DNA of 64,000 nt from Coenobita brevimanus (GCA_032717465.1 CM064690.1:12826569-12890568), one strand, 5' to 3'. Shown: positions 8,860 through 21,151, counted from the stretch's first letter. Program-made: numbers and translations. Notes: generated by a model from the letters alone, not told the origin.

Positions 8860-11720
8860 ATCAGAAAGGAAAACACATTAAATCTCTTCTTGTAAATGTG
8901 CGTAGTCTGCCTAATAAATTTTCTGATTTAGAGGCCCCGATCTTTACTGAAGATTATGACGTAATTGGTATTACAGAATCGTGGCTAAATACTGAGCAAA
9001 GAGATTTTCTAGCAGAATTTAATTTACCAGGCTATCACATTTTCAGTAGTGAAAGGAAGAATCGAGCAGGGGGCGGTGTGTTGTTATATATTAAATCGGG
9101 ATTACATCCAGTCGTAATTACGAAGCCATGTATTGAAAACATTGACACTATTTATATTCAGCTTAGAAATGAATCTTGTAATTAAATCACACTTGGGTTA
9201 ATTTATCGTCCACCCGGTCAGCCACTCAACATCGATAATGAAATCTACAATCAAATTGCCGAAATATCTTGTATGCAAAGCACTGTAATATTTGGTTATT
9301 TTAACTTACCAGTTCTAAAATGGGGAAAAGCGCTATCCTCACACACAGGGTTAGACCTATATGCAAACTTGCAGGAAAGTTCTTTGTATCAACTTGTAAA
9401 TTATCCAACACATGGAGCTAACATCCTAGATCTTGTCTTAGCCACATCAGAAAATGTAGAGAGTAATGTTATTGTAGGAGAAGAATTTAGTACAAGTGAT
9501 CATCGCACAGTTATATTTAACATTAAAATCAGTGAGGACAATGTCATGGCCAGTTGCGAGAAAAAGTCTGGCTTTAACAGGGCAAATTTTAAGAAATTAA
9601 AGTCAATGGTTGGTGCAAGTAACTGGCATCCTATTGCCAAAACTTTAGATGTTAATGACGAGTGGAATTATTTTACAGAAACTCTCAACAGTGGTGTCAG
9701 GTTATGATTTCCAATGCGCAACAGAAGGCCTGCCAAAAATTCTTAACCCAAATGGTGGAACTCCGACATTAAACATTGTCTAGAAGAAAAAAATCTTGCA
9801 TATAAAAATTATAATACCACAAAGAGTCAAAGTGATAATAATAAATACGATGCCTTTCGACGGAAAGCCAAAAAATTAATTAAATGCAGTAAGAAAAACC
9901 TTGAGGCACATATTGCAAGTATCAGTAAATCAAATCCCAAAGAATTTTTCAGTTACATAAGAAGCAAAAAGGTAAAAACTCCGACAATCGGTCCCTAAAA
10001 CACAGATAACGGAGAGCACACTAATGATGAAACTATGATGGCGAAAATCCTTAATACTTTCTTTGCGTCAGTATTTACAACAACAGAAAATATACATACG
10101 ATTCCTGGTGTTTCCCCCATTCTTATAGAAGAGGACAACATAATCACTGACATTACAGTTAGTGATTGCGACGTACTACTAAGTAGTACTGCTAGTAGTC
10201 TTGCAATTAGCAGATTAAAAGAGAATAAAACACGGGACTAGACAAAATATCTCCACGTGTTTTGAAGGAACTACAGAATGAAATACCAAAGCCTTTATCA
10301 GAACTTTTTAACTTATCACTTAAGAGCAATAAGGTGCCACATGAATGGAAACTTGCTAATGTAACCCCAATATTCAAAAAAGGCACCAGAGCACATCCTG
10401 AAAACTACCGCCCAATTAGTTTAACATCGGTGATTTACAAATTGCTTGAAACTATTATCAGAGACAAGTTTGTGAAACACTTAGAATCAAACAGTCTCAT
10501 CAAAGACTCACAACATGGTTTTCGTAATAACTGCTCTTGCCTCACGCAACTGCTGGACTTTTTCAGTGATATACTGAGCATGAATGACGACACTGAATCA
10601 GTTGATGTTGTTTACCTTGATTTTCAAAGGGCTTTTGACAAAGTTCCACACAAAAGACTCCCTCAAAAGCTAAAGGCACATGGTTTCAGCAGCAGTGTTC
10701 TCGGGTGGGTAGAAGATTGGCTCACCAGACGAAAGCAAAGAGTTGTAATAAATGGAAAAGAGTCAGACTGGATAAACGTTACAAGTTGAGTGCCACAGGG
10801 TTCAGTGTTAGGTCCTATTCTTTTCTTAATATATGTAAATGATATTGATGAAGGATTGTGTTTTAAGATTTCAAAATTTGCTGACGATACTAAAATAGGT
10901 AACAGAGCAGATACAGCACTGCAAAGACAGGCAATTCAGAGAGATCTTGACTGACTGTTTAAATGGGCCTAAGCTTGGCAAATGGATTTCAATATTAATA
11001 AATGCAGTGTTAAACATTGGCAGTAAAAATGTAAGAGCTAGTTATAGCATGAATAATGTCCAACTTGATATGGTAAACCATGAAAAAAGACTTAGGAGTT
11101 AAAATAGCAAACAATTTGAAACCAAGCAAACAATGCACAGAAGATGTGAAAAAAGCCAATAAATTGATTGGATTCATAGGTAGAGCATTTGAATATAAAT
11201 CCGATAAAATAGTCCTTACTCTGTAGAATTCCTTAGTACGCCCGCACTTGGAGTATTGCGTTCTGTTTTGGTCACCGTATTATAAAAAGGATATGGAAAA
11301 GCTTGAAAGAGTGCAGCGAAGGATGACAAAGATTATACCTAGACTGAGAAATAAACCGTGCGAGGAACGTTTAGAAGCCCTGAATTTATTTACCCTAACT
11401 AAACGGAGGATATGATGAGATCTAATTCAAGTATTCAAAATATTCAAAGGACATGATAACATGGCTGTAGATAAATACTTCACAGTTGATCACTTGAATT
11501 ATACTAGAGGCAATGGGTATAAAATAATTGGCAAACGATTCCAGTTGCATGAAGCTAAGCAGTTCTTCTTCAATATAGTTGTAAATATATGGAATAAATT
11601 GCCCTCCAATGTAGTAAATTCTAATACAGGACTGGCCTTTAAAGGTCGCCTCGATAAGTATTTGTTGGTTAACCCCCAGCTTAATATGATTACTCCTGAA
11701 TATAACACTTGTGTATGTAT
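8860..11720 (+). pseudogene. CR1-1 ORF2: endonuclease-reverse transcriptase, broken
   Basis: A LINE ORF2 of the CR1/L2 type. The endonuclease (about 8,866-9,706) shows NVRSLPNK, GITESWLN and GGGVLLYIKSG, then FGYFNLPVLKW and STSDHRTV with the catalytic His. The reverse transcriptase (about 10,230-11,020) shows NVTPIFKKG, ENYRPISLTS, YLDFQRAFDKVPH, VPQGSVLGPILFLIYVNDI and KFADDTKIG with the catalytic DD. The C-terminal region ends with VVNIWNKLPSNVV near 11,620. In-frame stops (for example near 9,182, 9,704 and 10,788) and frameshifts make it inactive. It shares its sequence family with CR1-2 at 24.7-27.5 kb. Confidence 0.9.
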
Positions 11721-12500
11721 AATTTTGTATTTTACTTTATTTTATTTATTTAGAACCTGGATCAATTTACTAAATGCAAATCTAGTATATCCACAGACTA
11801 GGATATGCACAGACAGCCCTAAGTTAATGGTCACTACTCATACTTTTCGACCTGTGATGGGCTGTGGATCACTGACGGTTCCTGTTAGTTCAGTGACCAC
11901 CATCGGGATTTTTTTAATGTACCAGGGGTCACTGCTTCAGGAGGTGACTTGTGTGCTTGTCCCGCATGGGAAAGCTCCTAGTCTCAGTGGAATGAACGGA
12001 GCTGGGGCCTGATTGACTGCTGCCTACCTTAATAGCACCAAGCAAGGCTGCCGCACCACCCCTGAACATCCACACTGTGCACTGTGCAATTTCCACATTG
12101 TTGGCAGATGCCCTGTTAACTCAACGTACCGGTACATGTTGTCATGCGATATTTATTATTCGATTATTCATTTTACTTTACTACTTTCTCATTCAGATTA
12201 TTCATACTGGTAGCTTATAGATAAGGTGTTATACAGTAAACTGTAACTTTTCCTTTTCAGTCGTTCCTATGAAATTTCCATGTCAGTTTTTCCATGTTGT
12301 ATGGTGGTTTTTCTCACTTTTTCTTACCAGTTTTAACTGGAGGGTTTGGAGGTGGGGGAGCCTTCTTGCTTTACTATCCTTATCCTTCAGCATGTAGAGT
12401 TACAGTAGATCTCGTAGTCATAGGCTACTCTGTAACAAACAGCCTCGAAAGGACCAGAAGGTCTGTTGCTGTTTGCTTTCCGTTGTACTCCTTTGAATAT
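11721..12500 (+). mobile_element. CR1-1 3' untranslated region
   Basis: Sequence after ORF2. Its last part (GGTCTGTTGCTGTTTGCTTT, 12,460-12,479) recurs at 27,486-27,510 downstream of CR1-2 and at 53,630-53,655, marking a conserved family 3' end close to GTACTC. The 183-codon frame that runs into this region from ORF2 loses LINE similarity after about 11,710. Confidence 0.6.
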
Positions 12501-13680
12501 ACTCGCCCGAAGTGGTCATAATAAAATACAAAAATACCGTGTGTCCAAACGGGACTGACACAAACCTTTACATCATATAAATCAACTATGTCTGTCTTAA
12601 GAGAATCGTTTATATAGAAATCAGTTCTTACACTTGAGAAGTCATCGTACAGTGTCCTAAATATAGAACGGAAGTAGGCCTTTTCAAAGGTCAATAAAGT
12701 GGGGGAACCGCGGGGTGCGGACCTAGGAGCTTCCCAACTATTAGGCGATAGGCGTAGGGCAGTACGCTTAGTACCCTTTCTGCACAATCCCTCACACAGG
12801 AGCCCAAGGCACAAACTGGTTAAAGAGAGAGAGAGAGAGAGAGAGGGGGGGGGTACAAAGGGAGAGAAGTATTGAAGTGAGGGGAGAGAAGGGAAGGTTA
12901 TTCTTTCGTCGCACCCTTTCCATAGAGATTTAGTGTACAAAGTGCGCTTTTAGAATTTTTCTCTGTTATCTATTCCGTTTTGATACCGACATAGTTTGCG
13001 TCAGTAACATAAAGAGGATACTGAGGTGTAATATACAGAATATGTCGCGAACGAGGAGGTGTTAACTAAATCTCCAAAGCCACTTAGAATTCAACCCTCA
13101 AGGCACTTGATGTTTGACATTAGACTTTGGTGATATCAATGAGGAAGATTAATGTGGCAAGGACTCTCTTAAACGTGTCTTTCTTGCTGTGACCTAAGTG
13201 GCTGATTAATGGCTGGGTGAAGTGTCTCATAGATGCAGGATGATTAATGGCAACGATTACGAATTCCTCAGCACCTCTTTCTTTAACCCATTATACGTTA
13301 TAACTACCCTGGCTACTAAAAGAACAACAGGTTTTGTTTAGAGCAATCTCGGACTCATAAGAAAAGAAGCTTGTAGCCTACTGAATGGTTTAATAAGAAG
13401 CTTAAAAAAGAAAAAAAAAAGTTACCTTCGCTAGAGTACTTGCCACGAGACAATCAGAGCCAAGGGTGAGCAACCATTTATCCTGGCCCTGGGTGTGGCT
13501 AGTAGCTGACACTTCCATGTAGCTGACTTTACAGTCTCATTTCAGGAAATACTTTTTTCTCATCAAACCCTACATGCCTCAGAGTTAAACAGTTGTGCAA
13601 TAATTTTATGCACCATCTTGTAATGGCATACATCACATAGGCTACTTCATGAAAAGTAGCAACTAAAATACTAATAAGTT
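12501..13680. other. No recognisable gene; short (GA)n and G-run
   Basis: The only simple features are (GA)9 followed by nine G at about 12,826-12,853 and a purine-rich patch near 12,870. The 171-codon minus-strand frame here has no recognisable domain and is rejected. Confidence 0.5.
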
Positions 13681-13681
13681 A

Positions 13682-13728
<47 letters not shown>

Positions 13729-13738
13729 AATAATAATA

Positions 13739-13781
<43 letters not shown>

Positions 13782-13806
13782 TATTATTATATTATTATTA
13801 TAATAA

Positions 13807-13849
<43 letters not shown>

Positions 13850-13860
13850 CATCATCATCA
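13682..13860. repeat. (ATG)n, (ATT)n and (AAT)n trinucleotide arrays
   Basis: About 15 ATG units are followed by ATA/ATT and AAT units, ending in CATCATCATC. ATT and AAT runs are mutually complementary, so the tract can fold back on itself. Confidence 0.95.
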
Positions 13861-14829
13861 ACTAATCGTGAAGCTGTGCCTCGTCTGCATTGTAAACGCG
13901 TCGATCATGTAGTTGGCAATCCTTTCCAACATGGTACAGTTTCTTCTATGGAGAGACAGATACGAAAACCCAGATTAAGTGCCATGCTGTCTACTTTATG
14001 CAAGATCCCTCCTGAAGGTGCTGACTCAGAAATGAGAGTCTGGGTCTTCCCGCTGTGAAAAAATTAGTGTTTTATAGCCATAAGTCGATGAATGATGAAC
14101 AGTCACACACCGAGGTGTTCATATAACCTAGTTATACATTTTATTTAAACTGTTTTTAATAATATTCAGTTCATTTAACTAGCATAAGGACATTTTTGCG
14201 AAATAGCTACATACGGCCGTAAGCCAGTGGTTTACTAGCTTTCAGGTGGATGCAGCACCAAGGTCACTCAGTACACTTTCATTTCGTCCTCCCTGACCTA
14301 ACGTAGACTAACCTAACCCAGTTTCATCTAACCAAATCTGATGCATTTTAACATAACTGAAACGACTGAGGGTGGATGGGTTTGGGAGCCGGAATGACCT
14401 GCCACGAGTTGTCCACCTCACCCACAATTGAACAAAATCCTTTGGCGATGGAAAGAATAGAGTAAATAAGACGTCATCATACTGAATTGAATTAGTTAAA
14501 GCAACAAACAGAGTATCACTCCTTTCGTACCATGACGTCTATATTATGTTGTTCACTTCTGATAAATTACACTGATCTACATATTGATTTTTTTTTCTGA
14601 TGATTTAATAATTCATGCTGATTTCGTACAATTCGAGAGTGCTGATTTCGAATATAGTTTCAAAAATTATGTAATACATCAAAAAATTTCACAAAACATG
14701 AGTATATTTAATCAATAAAGGAAATATGGTCGCCATTGTACAGCACTGTAATGGAAATTCACTGGAATGGCTCCCACAGAAGTGCATAAATGTGATGTGC
14801 AAGACAATTGATTAGCACTGGCAGTTGAT
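13861..14829. other. No recognisable gene
   Basis: Ordinary AT-rich sequence. A short CTAACCTAACCC-type stretch at about 14,295-14,335 resembles the complement of the GGTTA motifs at 29 kb. Confidence 0.45.
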
Positions 14830-15137
14830 CTAAGGCTGAAATTTCCTTCTCTTAGATTTCCTAGGGTATTCAGTGTCCGAACAGTCGCAGTGTAAGCACC
14901 AGCAGTAGCCTGCCATCATGTTGACATTCCATCTCCCTTGATACCTGTGCTCCATCGTCTTGATGTCCTGGTGAAACCTCTCACCTTGTTCTTCACTGGT
15001 TGCTCCAAGATTCTCTGGGAAAAAGTTCATGCGACTGTGCAAAAAATGCACTTTCACGCTCATGTTTCCCCCCAAGTCTTGCAACAAAGTCAGGAGAGTT
15101 TCTACGATGGAATCATAGTTTTCTCCTTTCTAGCTTC
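14830..15137 (-). pseudogene. C-terminal part of a split gene of an unknown family
   Basis: The minus strand encodes YDSIVETLLTLLQDLGG, then HFLHSRMNFFPENLG, SEEQGERFHQDIKTME, RYQGRWNVNMMAGYCWCL and a basic end. From memory this matches the C-terminus of an uncharacterised multi-copy protein family in invertebrate genomes. The rest of the gene is at 18,130-19,521. RTE-B1 sits between the halves with TAGCTTC on both sides. The reading frame is continuous across the reconstructed empty site apart from one TAG. Conserved His, Glu and Tyr residues suggest a catalytic core, possibly transposase-derived, but this is inference. Confidence 0.8.
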
Positions 15138-18129
15138 TCATGTGGGTGAAAGCGAAATCTGAACGTGAGTTGTGGGTGTTTGTGAGTGCATATGGGCCTG
15201 GTAGTGAAAGGGATGAAGAAGAGAGGGAGTCTTTCTGGAATGATGTTGATGAGTGTCTGCAGAGTTTTGGAGCGAATGTGAATATGGTAATGATGGGAGA
15301 TCTAAATGTTAGAGCGGGAAAGGTAGCAGTTGAAGGTGTAGTTGGTATGGATGGTGTGCCTGGAAGAAATGAAAATGGGGAACGAATGATAGGTATGTGT
15401 GTTGAGCGAGAGATGGTGATTGGAAATACGCTGTTTGAGAAGAAAGATATTTATAAGTATACGTGGGTGAGACAGGAGGGTGGAATGGTTGAGGATAAAG
15501 CATTGATGGACTATGTGGTTGTGTCTAGGAATGTAATAGAAAGATTGTTGGATGTGAGAGTTCTGAGAGGGGAGGATGGAAGTATGTCTGACCACTACCT
15601 GGTGGAGGGAAAGTTAAGAGTAGGTAAGAGATGGGTGAGAGCTAGGAGGGTTAGGTGTGGCAGGGAGGTTTTGAAAGTGAGTGAGTTGGATAAAAGAGAG
15701 AAAATGATAGAGTATCAGGAGAAATTGAAAGATGAGTGGAACGCAGTGAAAGATCAGGAAAATGGCAGTGTGGAGGAGGAATGGCAGTTGTTTAAGAGTG
15801 CTGTGGTGGGGCATGCAGAAGAGGTGTGTGGTGTGAGACGTGTGGGTGGTGATGTAAGAAAAGGAAGTGAATGGTGGTGCGAGGAAGTAAGTATGGCTGT
15901 GGCTGAGAAGAGACGTGCATATGACGTGTGGCTGCAGAGGAAGGATGAGGTGTCATATGAGAGGTATAAGGAAAAGAGGAATAGGGCAAGAAGGGCTGTG
16001 CGTGATGCTAAAGTGGCAGCAGATGAAAGGTGGGGTAGGCAACTGACTGAGAATTTTCAACAGAATAAGAAAATGTTCTGGATTGAAGTGAAAAGGGTGT
16101 GAATGGGAGAGTCTCGAAAGGAAGAGCGAGTAAAAGCAGAGGATCGAACGATGTTAATTGAGATGGATGCAGTCAGGAAGAGATGGGCAGAGTATTTTGA
16201 GAGATTGTTAAATGCAGAGGAGGAAAGGATGGCTGAGATTGTGGTGGATGGAAGGGTGCAAAGAATAAATGTATTGGGAGAGTTGAATGATTCTTTGATC
16301 ACGAAGGAGAAAGTGGAGAAGGCAGTAAAGGAGATGAAAACAGGGAAAGCTGCAGGTATGGATGGGTGTGCTGTGGAATGTCTGAAGGGTGGTGGAGTGA
16401 CTATTGTTGACTGGTTAGTAAGATTGTTGAATGTGTGCTTTGTGAAAGGTATGGTGCCAATTGACTGGGCAAGTGCTTGTGTGGTCCTGTTGTATAAAGG
16501 CAAGGGTGATAAGTATGAATGTACTAGCTTTAAGGGTATAAGTCTGTTGAGTGTTGTAGGTAGGGTGTATGGTAGAGTGTTATGAGAGTTAGAGAGGGTA
16601 CAGAGGGAGTGATTGGTGATGAGCAGTGTGGCTTTAGGAGAGGGAGGGGATGCGTGGATCAGGTGTTCACTGTTAGACAAGTGTGTGAAAAGCATTTAGC
16701 GAAAGGCAAGAATGTGTTTTGGGCATTCATGGATTTAGAGAAAGTGTATGATAGAATCGATAGGGAGGCTTTGTGGACTGTTTTAAGATTGTATGGACTT
16801 GACGATATGTTACTAAAAGGGGTGAAAAGTTTTTATGTAAATAGTAGAGCGTGTGTAAGAGTGGGAAATGCTGTGAGTGATTGGTTTCCCGTGAGAGTGG
16901 GGCTGCAACAGAGATGTGTGATGTCGCCTTGGTTGTTTAATATTTATATGGATGTTGTTGTAAGGGAGGTGAATGCAAGAGTGTTAGGTGGAGGTCTGAG
17001 TCTGGTGAATGTTGTTGGTGGAGAGTGGAATCTGAAGCAGCTGCTGTTTGCAGATGATACTGCACTGGTGGCTGATTCAGAGGAGAGATTGAGACAGTTG
17101 GTAGAGGAGTTTGGAAGGGTGTGTGAATGGAGGAAATTGAGAGTAAATGAGAAAAAGAGTAAAGTGATGAAGTGTACGAGGTTGGTAGATGGTAGGGGGA
17201 TGAATAGAGTTTCGAATGGTGAGTTGCTCGAGGAGGTAGAGTGTTTTAAATATTTAGGGTCACATGTTGCTGTGGATGAAAGAATAGATGCAGAAGTGAA
17301 GTTTAGAATGAATGAAGTAGGTAGGGTGCTGGGAGGAATGAAAAAAGTGTTTAGATGTCGTTTGCTTAGAATGGATGTAGAGAGAAGGCTGTATGAGGGT
17401 GTTGTGGTACCGACTGCGTTATATGGGGCTTGAACATGGAATATGGGTGTAGCAGAGAGGAAAAGTTTGAATGTAATGGAGATGAGGTGTCTGAGGAGTG
17501 TTTGTGGAGTGACGCATAAAGATCAAGTAATAAATGATGAAGTGCAAAGGAGAACTGGAGTTGTTCGGGAGATGGCTGGTAGAGTTGAGCAGAGGGTGTT
17601 GCGATGGTTTGGGCATATGAAGAGAATGGATAAGGAGCGATTGGTGAAAAAGATAACTAGATCTGATGTGAGAGGTGTAAGGCTGAGAGGGAGACCACGA
17701 ATAAGATGGATGGACAGTGTGAAGAGAGCGCTGGATGTGAGAGGGATGTCTGTTGAGCAAGGAAGAGTGGCTGTGCATGACAGAAATAAATGGAGAGAAA
17801 TTGTGAATGAATAAATGATGATGCAGCCCTGAGGGGATATTCTCCCGCATTTGGTCTGATCAGCTAGTCAGGTCAGGTGCGGGTAAGGGGATGGGTCTAT
17901 TATGATGTGGCAGGGGTAAACCAGCTCTACTGTCGGGTCCTGCTGCAGATGTCACTGATTGCGCTGCACAGTTGACCCTTGTGCGGTGTGATGCGGTGAG
18001 GATCTGTCCCTTCTCCCCTTTGGGGCGAAGATGTGAATGAATGTGTTTGAATGGTTGAGTAAATGGGGAGTGTTTCGGCTACCTCCCTTTCCTTGGGGGA
18101 AGCAGCCTAGGTTTATAGATACAGATAGA
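15138..18129 (+). mobile_element. RTE-B1: RTE-type LINE, 5'-truncated
   Basis: One LINE insert ending in a GATA-type tail (ATAGATACAGATAGAT) and flanked by TAGCTTC at 15,131-15,137 and 18,130-18,136. It starts inside the endonuclease, so roughly the first 100 residues are missing, as is usual for 5' truncation. It interrupts the unknown gene on the opposite strand. The 3' UTR after the last coding frame is about 315 bp, with GGTCAGGTGCGGGTAAGGGG-like G-rich sequence. Confidence 0.9.
15140..17814 (+). pseudogene. RTE-B1 endonuclease-reverse transcriptase, broken
   Basis: About 890 codons in four blocks. The endonuclease part has VSAYGPGSE, MMGDLNVRAG and SDHYLVEGKL. After a linker rich in Lys, Glu and Arg comes the reverse transcriptase: KTGKAAGMDGCAVE, FRRGRGCVDQV, AFMDLEKVYDRIDREAL, MSPWLFNIYMDVVVREV and LLFADDTALVAD. 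The C-terminal region has YLGSHV, LRSVCGVTHKD, RWFGHMKRMDKERL and RLRGRPRIRWMDSV, the usual RTE C-terminus. A TGA at about 16,100, a frameshift near 16,582 and a stop near 17,431 break it. The YGPG loop and divergent sequence separate it from RTE-A. Confidence 0.92.
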
Positions 18130-19521
18130 TAGCTTCCAACAAAATTTGAAGCTACGTTGGCAAATGCATGCGGTCCAGCAATCTTTTTCACCTGGTACCA
18201 GGGATTTCACGAATTACTCATCCTTCATGAGCAGCTATATTTGTGGGCCGTCGAACATTCCCGCCTTGAGTTTTTCGTCCGAAAGTTCGAGGAACTTCAA
18301 GCAAAGGTATTCGAAGCATGCGCTTTCTTTGTTGAGAGCTTTTACAAATTGTTTCTTCAGACCTAATTTTGTATGTAGTGGGGACAGCAGAACCTGCTGA
18401 GGTTGAACTAGCAGTACATTTTTGATGTTCTGCTCTCCAACTGTGAACTGTTCTCTTGATGGCCATTCCTTCCGTATCCAGTGTTCCTTCTTCGCACGGC
18501 TGTCCCAGAGACATAGAAAACAAGGAAACTTGGTGTATCCTCCTTGCTGCCCTGAAACCATCGAAAGCACTTTCAAGTCACCGCACACCATCCGGTTGTG
18601 ATCACTGTATTTGATTTTTTCAAGAACCAGTTTCGTTGTGTCGTATGTTTCTTTCAAGTTGGCTGAATGATCGATAGGAATGGAGGCAAGTTTATTGCCG
18701 TTGTGCAATTGCACACACTTCAAACTTCTTTTCGAATGGTCAATAAAGAGCCTCCATTAATCTGGTGTGTATTCACATCCCATCTTCGCAATCAGCCCTT
18801 TATTATCATTACAATAAACAAAACCATTTTTCTTTGTGAAATCATGCAGTAAATCTGCCTCTTGGTTGCGGCACTTGATGTTTGTTCGGGGTGCCAACAT
18901 GTTCTAATCCTTGTGCCTTGACCCCAGTAATTCCGCAGATGCCTTTATTAACAGATTGAGATCCCTTACCACATCGTTCAGTTCACCCTGCGTGAATGGC
19001 CTCATACTTATGATATCGCTACTTGAGGCAATATATTCATCGTCAATAGCATCAGATAGCTCAGGCATTGACCTTTCATCCGAACTTGCAACATCCAAAG
19101 TGATGAAAGTAGGCACAGGGACTTCATCTGAGTGAGGAACAGGCCACAACGCTGAGGGAAAATTGGGATATCGTAGTGCACGTTTTCGTCTTCGAGCTGA
19201 AACCAGACACATTGACCATGCAAAAATAGCAATCGGTCAGGTGGTTTGGGGGTTCCCGCCATACCATCGGAACTTGAAAACCGAGACTCTTCTTCTGAGA
19301 TTTTGTCCATTGCCTGAGGTTCTCATCACATGTCGTGCCCACCTTACTGGGGCCCATGGTTTCTCCTGGTCACCAAGAGGAACACCAAAGTGGTAAGTGC
19401 AATTCGCTTTGCAAAAGAACTCTGTGATTTTTGTGCTCTGTTTTGGGGTGGTAAAAGATCCACAGATATAGCAAAACACATCAGGAGCGGTTTTACATTT
19501 TCTGCGAGAAGCCATTGTCTT
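18130..19521 (-). pseudogene. N-terminal part of a split gene of an unknown family
   Basis: Read from ATG at 19,521 downward. MASRRKCK is followed by VFCYICGSF and, after a frameshift near 19,350, TTCDENLRQW and TDCYFC, a Cys pattern like a zinc-associated domain. After a second frameshift near 19,200 come an acidic linker and GELNDVVRDLNLL. The frame then runs on with scattered stops through FVYCNDNKGLIAKMGCEY, WRLFIDHSKRSLKCVQLHNG, PFLCLWDSRAKKEHW, LHTKLGLKKQFVKALN and KLKAGMFDGPQI. There are no introns. It joins 14,830-15,137 across the RTE-B1 insert. I recognise the family only as recurrent uncharacterised invertebrate proteins; multi-copy and intronless suggests a mobile origin. Confidence 0.8.
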
Positions 19522-19545
19522 TTGCGACATAATCAGCATAAATGA

Positions 19546-20004
19546 TGCAATAGCTGGCTCGACCGATTAGCACGGCACAGACACCGCAGTCATCCAACAG
19601 ACAACTAACTCCTCCCTACCGGGCGTTCTGTAGACAATTAACCCCTCCTTACTAGGCGTTCTGTCGTCGGCTGCTGAATCATATCAGCTTGAGGTGCTTC
19701 CCGTCCCCGCTTCTCGGACTGACAAAGGCATAAATACCGCATGTACCCCGCAGCAACCGAAATATTTTTGTCACAGCGTACTATGGCATGTTATATTCAT
19801 CTACCTCAGCATTATATTACAATTAGACCATTTCAATGACAACATTCACAATTTTGTAGGAAAATTTGACGTTCTAGCTGAAAATGGTCGTGATTTTCGG
19901 AATCGGCGTGCCAGAAACACCTTTAATCTGGTATGAGGTGCTAGTCAGGAAAAGTGATGTAGACCAGTGTTTATTTTTTTCACCAATAGGGGCATTTCTC
20001 ATCA
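19546..20004. other. No recognisable gene
   Basis: Region upstream of the broken gene's ATG. It includes the near-repeat CTAACTCCTCCCTACCGGGCGTTCTGT and TTAACCCCTCCTTACTAGGC (19,604-19,670), which may be a short tandem duplication. Confidence 0.4.
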
Positions 20005-20240
20005 GTCTATCCATCTATTGCTAGACGCTTTAATTCCGGAAGTGGTGGCCACAAAAGAATCGCCTTCATGTAACCCTGTCCTTTGCCATCAGGCTGCCCC
20101 TTCTTCATCTCAGACCCACCTCACTCATATGCCTCTCCATCCCATCTCTCCATCGCATCCTCGATCTCCCGCATCCCCTCCTATCCTTACAGCGCACTCG
20201 CATTCACTTTTCTTGGCAATCTCTCTTTCTCCCGTTAATG
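20005..20240 (-). mobile_element. RTE-A5: 3'-end fragment
   Basis: The minus strand ends CCGGAATTAAAGCGTCTAGC then AATAGATGGATAGA. This corresponds to the RTE-A terminus at 39,360-39,385 (GGGATTGAGGCGTCTGGCAA, then TAGATATA). Upstream it retains the diverged C-terminal coding region (ATCGAGGATG.GATGGAGAG). It is a short, old, 5'-truncated copy. Confidence 0.75.
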
Positions 20241-20949
20241 CAATATTGAAAACAAATTTCCATTGACCGATTCAGTACCATGAAGTCTTAAATATCATGT
20301 TTTTGCTACTGTCAGGGGATTTGTTTTCTCTTTTCAGCTGAGAGGAGTCCCGTGGTAACGAAAAGGTTAGAAGTGATCCTATATAACTTAATTGTACTGT
20401 AGTCTCTTCACCTTAACTTTAGGGAGATTTTCGTCCCTTTTTACAAGCTTCCACATAGCTCAGTGGCAGAATAAGACATCACTAAGGCCCCTCCAATGGA
20501 TCCAAAGCATCTCCCCGTGACTGGCATAGTATTTAGAGGTTCCTCTCCTGTTGCAACTCAGTATTCAAGATATTCAAGATTGGATGTTAATTTTTGGCTA
20601 TGTTAAAGTGAAAAGATTAGAGTACTATCATATTTATGCAAGGTATTCCTGCCAACACCTCCATATATTCTTACATTATTCATGCGATCTGTGGCGATAT
20701 TATAATAATATAAAAGCCGTAAGTGAACATTAATGTGAAATCTGCAAAATAAATCGCAAAGAAAGACTTGCTACGAAGCCACGTAGGCCACATAATGTAT
20801 AGCTTTAATTCACTTTAATGACTGCCAAGTAAATTTAAAGTGGTGACTATTTAAGTCTTGCTATCATCAGATGACTTAATTCACCATGGGAAAGACCTGC
20901 ATTGGTGACCGTGCTGACGAAGGCTACATCCAACCCCTCTGGTCTGAAA
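20241..20949. other. No recognisable gene
   Basis: AT-rich unique-looking sequence. The only frame (60 codons near 20,551) has no recognisable content. Confidence 0.4.
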
Positions 20950-20950
20950 A

Positions 20951-20967
20951 ATTTCTCCTAAGCCAAA
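20951..20967. repeat. Target-site duplication, left copy (SINE-B)
   Basis: ATTTCTCCTAAGCCAAA, repeated exactly at 21,135-21,151. Confidence 0.85.
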
Positions 20968-21134
20968 AGGGGGGCGCGGTAGCACAGTGGTAGCGCGCTG
21001 GACTTGTGATCGCGGGATTGCAAGTTCGAGCCTCGCCCGGGCTGCCGTGCCGGGAGGGGTAGCTCTCTCCTGTAACCCTAGCGGGGCTATATAGTCCAAT
21101 ACAGGGCTTAGCTCGGGGGAACTCCATTTCTCCC
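20968..21134 (+). mobile_element. SINE-B: tRNA-derived SINE with target-site duplication
   Basis: A tRNA-like head has an A box (TAGCACAGTGGTAGCGCG, about 20,980-20,997) and a B box (GTTCGAGCC, 21,024-21,032), the two internal RNA polymerase III promoter elements. A tRNA-unrelated tail of about 100 bp follows. Exact 17-bp direct repeats bound it, as expected for target-primed insertion by a LINE. The whole element is only about 167 bp. The partner LINE is not evident. Confidence 0.88.
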
Positions 21135-21151
21135 ATTTCTCCTAAGCCAAA
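21135..21151. repeat. Target-site duplication, right copy (SINE-B)
   Basis: Second exact copy of ATTTCTCCTAAGCCAAA. Confidence 0.85.

Noticed and set aside
12425..12940. 171-codon minus-strand frame
   Set aside because: No recognisable domain, overlaps the CR1 3' UTR motif and a (GA)n/G-run, and contains a Ser-Leu run from the microsatellite.
15302..17850. Several antisense frames of 64-212 codons
   Set aside because: They lie opposite RTE-B1 coding sequence and reflect its biased codon use. The same applies opposite RTE-A1, RTE-A2, RTE-D1 and JI-1.
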